NCBI GenBank assembly: GCA_028554755.1
Contig: JAPTOF010000007.1
Location: forward strand, 342,001-406,000
DNA: 64,000 nucleotides
DNA from: Cordia subcordata
Lineage: Eukaryota; Streptophyta; Magnoliopsida; Boraginales; Cordiaceae
Direction of reading: 5' to 3'
The position numbers and the translations under genes were made by a program. The notes below the pieces were generated by a model. The model did no database searches, was not told the origin of the DNA, and saw nothing but the letters and a program-made list of their open reading frames with translations. Below, in pieces: positions 42,137 through 53,283 of the stretch. Position 1 is the first letter of the stretch. Every line of letters begins with the position of its first letter.

Positions 42137-42612
42137 ATAAAATGTACGTTATTTTCTGTGGTTTGTCAAATTAATTGATTACTTTCTTATATCTTAAGAT
42201 TTGTCGCATTACACCTCTTGTGTTTTTTAAAAAATGGCACATAATCTTCTGTCTTGACTTTTTTGTTTAAATTAACTTAGTGTCCATCATAAGTGTCTTT
42301 CTTTGTATCTATGAGCATTAGAACTTGCAATGTCTTGATAGCCTTATTTTAGCCAACATTACATTATATTAGAAAAAGAGACCATTGTGCCACCTTTTAG
42401 AAAGTAAAAAGGGGTTAATGTAGTAAGTTTTAAATAGATGGAAAATAATTAGTTATTAGATAAACCATAGGAGAGCAAACAACTAATTACATAAATCACA
42501 AGACATGACATGCCAATTTTGGAAAAACACAACGGGATAATGTGATTAAATTTTAAAATCTAAGGAAATAACCAGTTAACTAGATAAATTATAAAAAGTA
42601 ACATGCATTTTA
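42137..42612. repeat. Foldback-type repeat
   Basis: TGTGGTTTGTCAAATTAATTG and ATGGCACATAATC on the left are mirrored by GTGCCACCTTTTAGAAAG and TAACTAGATAAATTATAA on the right. Related layouts occur at 59279-60064 and 60531-60956. Boundaries are approximate. Confidence 0.35.
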
Positions 42613-43841
42613 CTCTAAGTTTGATAAGGATGATCTCTTACAAGCCGTTTCTCTTTAACTAAACCTATATTTTGGCCCTTGGATTGTTGAAAGCAGGCCT
42701 ACAAAAGACCTCGAGTCCCTGCAAAAAGTTTTGTGCATTTAAAAGCATGTGTCCTCGTCTTTGTCTAAATTGTAATTATTGCACTTATTGTGACTAGGAC
42801 AAAAAAAAGATATTTAAAAACAAAAGAGACATGTCATTACTATAGAGAAATCCACCATACAGTTGATCAAGAAAGTCTGACAACTAAAACTATGAGCAAG
42901 AAAGCAAAGTCTAAACTAGAAAATTTGGATAAAATGTTACTCTACTTACACTAAGTTACTTCTAAATTACTCTACACTAGACTAAGCTGTAGACTAAGCT
43001 AAGCTATGCTACTAGCATGGAGAGTAAAGTGACATTGTGTCGATGATTGAAGGATCTTCTTTTCGTCTTCGCTCGCTCTTTTATAGTAGTAGATTACATT
43101 ATAGTCATAGATTGCAAAATAATTGAAAACAATTATTTGGACAATCTCCACTCGTATGCCGAAAGTTGCATCTTAAAGGAAAAGGTATGCTTTTCTTTAT
43201 CATGGTAAAGTTCGTGTGTATTTTAATTCGAAACTAAACTACGAACTAGAATCTAAATTGTCCTATGCTGCTACTTTAAGCTAACTAGTTGAAGGAAAAC
43301 AGTAAACTTGGAAAGCAGTAAATCTATGCTAAGAAATGCAAATGTAATGTAGAGAGAGGTTCTTTGATTGGTTGGGAATTTATTTTTTTCTCTCTAGATG
43401 TCCCTCTTTCTGTTTATAGCTTATCTATTTTCCAATTGCTCCACTTTCTTGGACCACTTTGCACATTAATATCCCATAATCTCCAACTCCTTATGAGAAG
43501 ACTTGAATGGTCAATGTTGTTGAAGATAAAGAATGTATAAATTAGACACTCCAAAAGAAAAGATTGTGAAATTGCAGGCCAGTACCCCTCTTGAGCTTAT
43601 GTAAATTGTTGAAAATAATGTGATAAAAGAAAGCTTTAAATCTCCATCAATGGAAATATCAAACACCATATATATTCTTCAGATTTAGAATTTCATCCAA
43701 GCGTATAATAAATATGTCTTTTAAATTTAAAACTTCAGATAAGCATACAACAAATACAGTAAAAGTCTTTTGTCACAATTCCAATTAAAAAAGTTTTTCT
43801 TTTTCTTTAGCTATAGACCGTAGAGGAGGGGATATAAGATA

Positions 43842-44624
43842 GACACAAAAGAACGCTTCAAGTTTTTCTTTTTAATATATAGGCACGTGTTTTCCCGCGC
43901 CTGAAGGACCACAGTACTGCAGGTGCACGTTACTGTAGGAACACCTTATAATTTACGTCTAAATTAAGCTCCATGGCAAGAGAAAGACTACAATCATTAA
44001 TTTTCCAACCGCTCTACGTTCTCCAACCATTTTCACATTTATTGCCCATGTTCTCCAATTCCTTATGAAAGACTTGAATGGTTAGAGTTGTTCAACAGAA
44101 AAAACGTGGAAAACAATTACAAAAATACATTATTTATTTCAAAATCTAGATCTTTTATCAATACTAGTAAAGTAATACCGTACAAGATAAAAGTATATTG
44201 TCCAATATAATTGTAAGACAAAACTTATAATATATAATAAATATTTATTGAAAAATTCACTAATCTAAGCTAAAGAATTGTATTTATATTTACATTTCTC
44301 TTTGTAAAAACTAAAACCTAAAATGTCTTAATTTTATCTTTTTACTATTTTGACAAATTTAGGATGAGATTGATTAGAGAGTTATTGAAAAAGAATTTGT
44401 AAAATTAGTGGAATTGGGTGAATATGCAGATACGAATATCTAAATTTTCTTTTGTACGTTATCAAATCTGATTGCAATTTCGTGTAAAATTGACACATGA
44501 GTCTGACAAGAAAGTTTATTTCTTTTTTTTAATTTTTGTAATTGATCTAATGGAATTTGAGATGATTTCACAATGATCTAAATTTAGAAAATTATAATTT
44601 AGATGAATTTAAACTTTTTAAATT

Positions 44625-44671
<47 letters not shown>

Positions 44672-47600
44672 AATTTAATGTCAATTAATTAGCACAATAT
44701 GATCTAATAAATAACAAAAAAAATAGAAGAATGAAAAGGGAACTCGAAAACCCTAAACCCCAACTATATGAATTTTGTTCGGGTTTAATATAATTTTCAA
44801 TACCTAATTGAATACTTTTTTGTTGTCGAAGTTCAAAAATTTAAAATCGAGAGTTGAAAAATCTGAACCAATTTCCACTTTTAGGTGAAAGTCAAAAGAC
44901 ATGATCAACAAAGAAGCAAAATGAGAGAGAGAGAGAGAGAGAGAGAAGGGAGCTTGTCATTTTTGTTGGGAAGGAAAAGAAATAACAGACATGAACGGCC
45001 CCAAGAAACTAACTTTTTTGTTCTTTGTGTTTATGTAAGTATTTGAATATAATTTGGGATGACCTAACAGTTATTTGAATTTAGATAATTGTAATATAGG
45101 AAAATTAAAACTTTTAATATCACTATTGTTCAATTTTTTCATATCTTTTTGTAGAGAAACGTATTTGTTTGGGCAATTATGTTAAGATGTTTCTTGCTTT
45201 GTAAGAAGCATGTTTCTTAGTCTCCTTCACAAGGGTCTCAATCCACCTTGCTTTTTAAACGCTTTTCATTTTTTGAAGGAATAAATTTTTTGGAAGGCTT
45301 CCACCTTTGAACAAAAAAAAATAAAAAATTCATATCAACTTTCAGATTTAGTATAAATTAGCAAAATACAATTTAACAAATCTATGTATTTAGCAAGTAA
45401 AAACACTTTCTAGTTTGGTAAAACAAAAAATCATTTTTAATTTTCAATTGGTGAAAGCATGTTTTAAGTTTTTAATAGAAAATGAGAACTGTGATTTTCT
45501 TAGAGAATTGGAGTTAAAAAATCATAAAATAGTTTTTTGCAAGTAAACAGAGGCAAAGAGCCTTTTCAAACAATTTTTTTTATTTTTAAAAGCTAAAATA
45601 TTTTCTAAAAATTGATTCCAAACTCTAAATATTTTAAGTTGCATAAAACCCCCTATGGTTCAAATTCACTGATATCCTCTTATGGTTTAAAAATGGGGCA
45701 CATTGGCCCTTGCCATTAACAATTATTCTATTAAAGTTAAAAGAAAGTTGTTAATTGGTACAAATTTCTACCTCTAATTTTATAAATCAAAAAAAAAAAA
45801 GATGCAAATTCCTCCGCTTCCCCCCTCCTCCCTCCAAAGTTTGAAATAATTAAGGTGTAAATGCACCAACTATAAGGTGAAATTAAAAAGTTATATTTTT
45901 TAAGTTATGTAGATCTTTTGTTTATATGCATTCTATTATTAGTGAATAATCTGCAAACTTTAGAAGATATGTTTTTGCTTTTTTTATACATCTAGGGGTG
46001 TATTTGCACCTTACTTCAAATCAAATGGAGGAATTAGCACCATTTTCAACCTTAGAGCAGAGAATTTGCACCATTTTTAAAATCAAATAGGGGAATTTGT
46101 ATCGTTTTAAAAGTAGAGGGAGAGAATGTGCACCAATTACTTGAGATTTTTTTTGGCTACTAACAAGTCAAGATGTGTTGTTTGTGTTTCTTACACTTTT
46201 CTTTAACTTTTATGAAAAAACCAATGGCAGGAGTTAATGTGAAACCTTATTTAAACCACAAGGGGTATCTACGACTCTTGAAACTACATGAAATCCAAGA
46301 CTCTTGAAACTACATGGAATTTTATGCAACTTTCACAAAATATTAGAGGATAAAGTACATTTTTGCTCTACTTTAAAAAGGAAACCAACTCCCCCCCCCC
46401 CCCCCAAAACCCCCCGGCCTTCCCACTTCATGTCTACCTGCATACATAGGCAATCTCTATGAAGACCTGCCAAGATTATCATCATTTTCTTAATAAATCC
46501 ACTACATAAAATTAGTGCTGATTTTAAGGACCATATTTCTTTTAAACTTTGTTGCAGCTCCCTAACGTTAGCTTCATAAGTTTTATTTCTTTTCTTATTA
46601 ATTTTCTCTCCATGCTTTCTAGCACCAATCTATTCTTTTCAAAGACCATTTAAAACATGCAAGATAGATAGAAAAAGGTTCTAAAGGTTTTGAGGTTGGA
46701 ATAGAACCAAGGAATTCTGTTCGAGTATTACAATATGCTTCATGGGGGGCAGCAGAAATAGAATAGATATAGATATTTGACGAGTCAACATTCTGATTTA
46801 ATTGGATGACGATCAGCCTTGTCAATGATAAACAAAGGTAGAAATTAAATCTATGTCAAGGAAAACTGATGTGGTTTTGACAAATTTGACTGTTAATGGT
46901 TAGTATGCGTAATGTTAGCAGCCGTGCAGGTTTAAGCTAATTGTGCATTAAGCTAAACACCAACAGCTTGTTTATTTTTGCCCCTTACATTTTAGGGGTT
47001 TTATTCATTTGTTTACATTTGCATGCCCGATTTAGGGCTAGAATTCGGGGTGTGACATGATTTTATTAAGTGTACACTTTTAAGATTCACTGATTGCCCT
47101 GAAACCATGACGATACACATAGATAGCCTCTTGCATGGCAATATATGTATGTATATACATACATATATATATGTAGGTATATACATATATATATATGTAT
47201 GTATATATATTGTTAGATAAGCAAGCTTTCATAGTATTAGCTTTTGATGAAAAACAACAAATTCACAAACAGAAGGTGTGCCAGCTATTTTTTGCAATTT
47301 CGATACCCTTTACAAGCAGCACTTTTATATTATCTTCAGACGATGCCTCATTAACCACACAGCCATTTACATCTTCATGAAGATCATCCTTTATTGAGGG
47401 AGGGGGGGGAAGGGCGGGGAAGAATGCCAATAAACCTTTACATCTTCATGAAGATCATCCTCTAAAACAAAAAAAAAAATGCCAGTAATGTTGCTTATGT
47501 TGGATCATTTTTAAAATAAATAATTTTTTGAATATTTGTCTTTGCACCTGTTCATATAACAAGGTGTCTATTTAGTGAACATCTGCATATTCAAAGAAAG

Positions 47601-48706
47601 TTAGCACCGTTTCTTGAAAAGGTGTCTTTTCATATAAAGGTACCTATTTATTAAAAAGATATAACTATTTAGTAGAATTGTGCTTACTCACAGGAAAATA
47701 GATGACTATTCAGATATGCAAACAGGTTTATATAAGGAGGTTTTAACTCTAGGGAAAACAACTTTATAAATCCTTTAAATTTTACTTTTTCTCACACGTT
47801 TCTGAAAATACACAAAAATCTCTCCATGCTAATTTCTATCAAATGCAAGACAAAAATTAGTATAGCTTAATTGAATCCTAGAGAAATTTTGCAGTATCTC
47901 TTTTGCACAATAGAGGCAAAATATTCTTTAAAAAAGTGACATTGTAACCTACCTTGAAGTCAAGAACTATAATTCTCATATTTCATCCTATACTTCAAAA
48001 TCATTTTCTAACAATCTAAAGAATATTTCCTTCAACTATAGCTGAGAATATGGGAGATCTCGTTACTGATTTCATAAAAGTGGCAAGATTTGATGAAAGC
48101 AACTTTCTCAGATGGCAAACTAAAAAAAAAAAACGAGTCCAATTTATGCTATTGTCTTTAAAAGTTGCATACGTGCTAATCACACCAAGGCTAGAAGGCA
48201 GAGAAAAGGAGATCGTTTATGACATGAAAAAGGAGACAAAAGTTCGAGTATGATGATGAGATTTGCCAAGGACATCTATATTATACATAAAAGTTATAAC
48301 TTTTTTAGTATTGTGAAAGTGTCATATTTAAGCATTATGAGAGTGCTATGTCAGAGTTTACATAATAGGGTTATTTTACTTTTTATTAATTTACTTTATA
48401 TTATTTCTTATCTTTATGAATATACATTATTAGCTTTAATTGAAATATTAAATGGTCAATTAATTAATGCTTAAGATTCAATTCATTTGTAAATTTTAGA
48501 AAATTTTATTTCTTATCTATATGCATATATTATTAGCATTAGAAATTTAATTTTCAATCAATTAATTCTTAAAATAATATTCATTTGTGAGTTTAAAAAG
48601 ATTAAATCCGAGGAAATTTAATGTTTACTATTAAAAAAAATACTTTTTGTGCATTATGAGAGTGTCATATTAACGGTTTTATAGTGATCGATATTTTATT
48701 AGTAGC
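43842..48706. repeat. Segmental duplication block, copy B (about 4.9 kb)
   Basis: Partner of 25931-30826 at an offset of 17.9 kb. Its left edge keeps only the last 116 bp of the Mutator-like element (to 43957, followed by TCTAAATTA as in copy A). Its right edge lies inside the Copia element, which is complete here. Confidence 0.85.
48050..48253 (+). pseudogene. Copia gag N-terminal fragment
   Basis: The frame opens MGDLVTDF and ARFDESNFLRWQ, then VQFMLLSLKVAYVLITP, the layout of plant Copia gag N termini. It ends after 67 codons; the next gag piece is more than 3 kb away. Confidence 0.75.
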
Positions 48707-48799
48707 TTATACAATAATTTATTATTTATTATTTATTTTCTTTATATTTTTTTGATCTTTATGGATATAATTAAATTATTAATTTTAGTTGAAAAATTA

Positions 48800-50790
48800 T
48801 GTAACGTCCCGATATCTTTTAAGTTAGGTTTTGAAAATAATAATAATAATAATAATTAATATTATTATCATCATTAGTATTATTATTTTTTCTATTTATT
48901 AATTTAATTATCTTACTCAATTGGCATAATGGTTGGAGAAATACTAGAAATAAAAAAATAGTAATAATAATAAAAAAGAAAGAGACCTACCTAGAATAAG
49001 TTTCTAATTAAATAAAATAAAATTTTGACCTAATATAAGAAAAATCTTGTATGGTCTGCAATGCAAAACACCTAGGGTTAGGTTGTGAGTTTGTTTTTTA
49101 AAAAGAGGTTTCTAATTGACAAAGATTTTCACAAAAGAACGAAAAGAGGTTAATGATTAATCCTTACTTTAGTTTATTTCATCTCTCAATTTGTTTATAT
49201 TCTATTTTTTTTCGTGTCACTCTGTATTGCCAGGATTATCTAAAACTTGAAATTTATTATGATAATATATATAAAAAAAAAAATGACCTTTAGTATCATG
49301 AACAGTAGCGCGATTACTGTTCATAAACAGTGACACGTCACTATTTATGACACTAAGTGAACAGTGATAAATTTTGATTTTTGTGATTTGTTTTGTTGTC
49401 AGTTGTGCATAAAAAAGGGGGGAAAAAAACACTTTTAGTACCATGAATTGTTGATGCAGAGTTTTGAATTTCAGAAAAAAAAAAAAAAAAGTACTATGAA
49501 CAGTGGAGTGTCACTGTTCATGACCTTAGTATCATGAACAGTTGCTCGATACTGTTCGTAAACAGTGACGTGCTATAAGTGAACAGTAATAAAAATTGAT
49601 TTTTGTGATTTGTTTTGTTGTCAGTTGTTCACGAAAAACGGGAGAAAAAAAATACACTTTCAGTACCATGAATTGTTGATGCAGAGTTTTGAATCTCGGA
49701 AAAACAAAAAAAAAAAAAAAAAAAACAAGTACCATGAACAGTGGCGCAGCACTCTTCATGAACAGTGATGAGACACTGTTAATTTACAGCACGTGAACAG
49801 TTATTAAAAAAAAAAATTTGACTAGTGATTTGTTTTGTGCTTTTTTTTTGTACTTCCTTTTCGTAATTATAGTTTCAAAATAGGATTTTAAAACGATGTC
49901 TTTTTTATGATTTTGTTAAATTAAATGTTGTAGTAGTTCTAGCAAGTAAGATTAAATATTGCATAACCTATAATTTTCAGTATTTCTTTTGAAAAATTGT
50001 GAAGTTTAGAATATATCCGAATAACTGCGAATTCAGGACCCTATTGGTGGAAGTTAAACACCAATAGCATCGGGATAGTGCACTATCATAAGATTAGAAT
50101 TCATTTTGGGCTTTTGGTGGTTTTGAGCTTATCAAACCACACTACGTCAGAACGGTACTACCCGTCTTTAGCCACAGCCACCTTATTGAATATGTGACTT
50201 TGGTCTTCAATTCGTTATTCTCGACATTTACTCGTAGAGAAATTGTGAGATGCTTTTTGTGTGGTTTTGTTATTGCGAATTTATGTTAATTGGTAATTGA
50301 TGGTGACTAGGTTTTGGTGTCATTTGACTTTTGTTTATCTTACAGATTATCATTTTATTGTTGTGAGAATCCTCTTACTGAGATTGTTCTCATAGGTTTT
50401 TATGGTTTTTGCGAATTTTGTTTTCCTTCTTGTGTTGCAGAGGAAGAAAAGTAGACTTGGGACACGGTTACTTGGAACTTTTAGAGTAGATTATTAACAA
50501 TGCCACTTGTCCGGGCGATGTCAAACAACTTTTGCTTTATTTGCTTTCGAACAAATTATTGCAATTGCATTGTGTTTTCTTTTAGGATAAAACTTGGGAC
50601 TTGAAAATAGATTGAAATCTCTTATTTTCTTGCTTGGAAGTCTGATAATTCACATTAACTATTGTCAGTTGCTTTGATTCTTCATTTCATTATACTGAAA
50701 GTTAGAGCCTTGCACATTCGGGAAGGTCGTTCCTTTCTAGAGCGCGGCGCGTTGCGCCTTATAAGGGTTCATGGTCCTTGGGGCGTGACA
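48800..50790 (+). mobile_element. Gypsy-type solo LTR (1991 bp) nested in the Copia element
   Basis: Starts TGTAACGTCCCGATATC, ends TCCTTGGGGCGTGACA, with the perfect duplication AATTA (48795-48799, 50791-50795). An (AAT)n tract near the start and the GC-rich end (GAGCGCGGCGCGTTGCGCC) are typical of long Gypsy LTRs. No internal domain. Confidence 0.88.
49284..49770. repeat. 237 bp tandem repeat with TGAACAGT palindromes
   Basis: TAGTATCATGAACAGT at 49291 and 49528 starts two units that share TGATTTTTGTGATTTGTTTTG, TTGTTGATGCAGAGTTTTGAA and a poly(A) tract; a third partial unit follows near 49728. ACTGTTCAT and ATGAACAGT alternate, so each unit can fold. Confidence 0.75.
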
Positions 50791-51279
50791 AATTAAATAA
50801 TCAATAATTAATGCTTAAAATATAATTCATTTGTAAATTCTAAAAGATTCACTTATTATCTATTATGGATATATATTCTTAGTTTTAATTTAGAAATTTA
50901 ATTTTCAATTAATTAATTTTTAAAAATAATATTCATTCGTGAATTTCAAAAGGTTCAAATATATATGTATGTATGTTATTAGTTTTAATTTAGAAATTTA
51001 ATTACTAATCAATTAATGCTTAAAAGCCTTAAAGTATTTTTTATTTGTAAATTTCAAAGATTAAATATGAGTAAATTTTACATTTATTGTTCAAAAATAT
51101 CCATGCAAATCACATAATATTCATGACTAAATTTTTCATATGCTATTAAAAATAAATAAATTCAACTTAATTTAACATTTTCTATCAAAAAATAAATTTA
51201 TGCGGAGAACGGATAAAATTACACTAGTATTCTGAATACTTCACCGTTTGATATCTATTAAGGAGTTCCAACAACCAAG

Positions 51280-51790
51280 AAGTTATTGGAAAAGCTTGAA
51301 ACAAAATATATGCAAGATGCTATAAGCAAGAAGATTCTTGTTTCTTGCTTTAACTCTTATAAAATGGTAATGCAGTAGTTGAATAAACTAAAAAGAATAT
51401 TAAATTATTTTGAGATGCATGATATGGTTAGATTAAATTTACTTTCTTCTTTACAATACATTGGCATGGCATAAGATGCATTGAATTCTAGTATAAGGTA
51501 TGACAAAAATCTTTCAATTTTAGAAGGGTGTTCAAGTGCAAGTTGGATTACCGATAATGAAGATCATGCATCAAAAAGTGGCGATTGCACCTGTATACAT
51601 TCACTATGATAATAAAACAAAATTGTCAAGGGCTTATAGCCAAGTGTATGCTGGAAAAACAACACATGTTAGTCTAGGACATAGCTATGTCAGAAAGTTA
51701 ATAACAACTGGTGTGATCGCAATAGACTTTGTAAGGTCAAGTCAGAGCAAGTTCTTTGACGAAAGGACTATCTATGGACTTGGTAAATAA
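51280..51790 (+). pseudogene. Copia gag remnant fused to RNase H tail
   Basis: KLETKYMQDAISKKILVS near 51280-51340 is gag-like. After about 130 bp, ILEGCSSASWITDNEDHAS near 51510-51580 and YAGKTTHVSLGHSYVRKLI near 51645-51715 match the reverse transcriptase/RNase H end of Copia polyproteins. Frameshifts and stops break the frame. Confidence 0.7.
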
Positions 51791-52905
51791 AATGTCAAAA
51801 GGGATGGTCTCAAGCCTATTACTGCAAACCACCAATGACTCGATGCTTGATACAACGTCAAGTTTTGAGTTTAATGAGTTAAAGTATATTATTAGAGTGG
51901 TTGTAAACATTTTAACATAATGTTCTATTCATCCCAAGGTCATTAGGTGTTTGGTACCCAAAGTTTACGGGAAGGATGAGTTTTATACTCTTAATAGATC
52001 TATAGATATCATTGTTGGAGTGCTAAAGTTGCAAGGGCACTTTTGATAAGATCTACTTCTGTGAATGTGAAGTGGTGCCGCTTCAAGGAATTCAAAGGCT
52101 TAATTCTAATAAACTCATGAATGATTCAGACACAAGGCCTTTAAGTGTCGGATATATAAAAAAATTAAGTGTTTAAGTAATATGTGTGTTTGTTCGTATA
52201 ACTCTTCAAATGAATGTATAATTCAAAGTTTACCTACCATTACTATTCTAGTTTGTTGTAATAAACTTGCACTATGCATAGATTCAAATTGCAAGATACC
52301 TCTATTTATGTATATCAATTATAGAAATGCGACAAAACTGTTAATGTTTATTTTAAAAATGACGGGGTATTGTTGGAACTTTTTTAAAATAAATAATATT
52401 TTAAATAGTTATCTTACATCGGTTCATATGACAAAGTGCCCATTCAGTAAATAAATATCTATTTAGTGAAAGTTAGCACCGTTTTTTGAAAAGGTGTTTT
52501 TTCATATAAAGGTATCTATTCATCTAGAAAGATACATATTCATTGAAAAGACATAACTATTTAGTAGAAAGGTATCTATTCACACGAAAAAAACATCTAT
52601 TCAAATATGCAAGCAGATCTACATAAGGAGGTTTTCACTGCAGGGAAAACAACCTTATGAATCCTTCAAGTTCTACTTTTCTCACACATTTCTGAAAATA
52701 TACAAAAATTTCTCCAGGCTAATTTCTGTCAAGTGCAAGAAAAAAGTTAGCACAATTTTATTGTATCCTAGAGAAATTTGGCGATAACTCTTTTGCACGG
52801 TTGGGGCGAAATATTCTTTAGAAAAGTGGTGTTGCCACATGCCTTGAAATCATGAACTATAATTCTCATATTTCATCCCATATTTCAAAACCTAATTTTC
52901 TAACA

Positions 52906-53283
52906 ACTTAAATATGCTAATAAATAATATCAGTACTGTCTTTGACAAATTAATTAAACCAAGACAATCTTAAAGGCCAAACTACTCTTTCAAAGATTCA
53001 TACAAGATGATTAAAGCGTTGCAAGAGCAGTCCTTCTTAAGGTTCTTAAACTACCTCATTCAAATATGACTTTAAATCAACAGCATATGATCATGCAGGA
53101 CTAACGAGATGATCCATTATTTAAGCTTTGATACGTGAGATGTCCAAAAATGGTTGTTTACAAATACTTAAATAGAAGCAAAGTGCAAAAGATTATTATA
53201 GATGGTTTACTAGAAAAATATTTGAAAATTCATAATACGATTTAATGAGAAGACAACAACGTGGCAAAGCGAAAGAAGTAGAT
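52906..53283 (-). repeat. 3' flank of gene 5, paralogous to the gene 4 flank
   Basis: Collinear with about 34191-34666 (AGGCCAAACTACTCTTTCAAA, AGGTTCTTAAACTACCT), without the SINE. AATAAT at 53192-53197 is the likely poly(A) signal, about 87 bp after the stop. Confidence 0.75.

Larger units (their letters stand above)
41498..43841. other. Intergenic; orphan LECRK upstream copies and repeats
   Basis: 41535-41660 matches 56320-56420 (GGAAAGACTTCCAAGTCAAC, ACAGAAAGGTGGGGTATAG), an orphan promoter-like segment. 42590-43560 is collinear with 58185-59250. 43700-43760 matches about 60330-60360. No gene. Confidence 0.6.
47498..52905 (+). mobile_element. Degenerate Copia retrotransposon with both LTRs
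   Basis: 5' LTR 47498-48013 and 3' LTR 52371-52905, both TGTTGGA...TTCTAACA; flanks GCTTA and ACTTA agree in 4 of 5 bases. Order: gag start at 48050; AT-rich filler; solo LTR insertion 48800-50790; gag continuation near 51280-51370 (KLETKYMQDA); then, with protease, integrase and most of the reverse transcriptase missing, the RNase H end at about 51480-51790. A purine stretch GACGGGG precedes the 3' LTR. The site without the element is preserved near 34190. It cannot transpose by itself. Confidence 0.87.
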
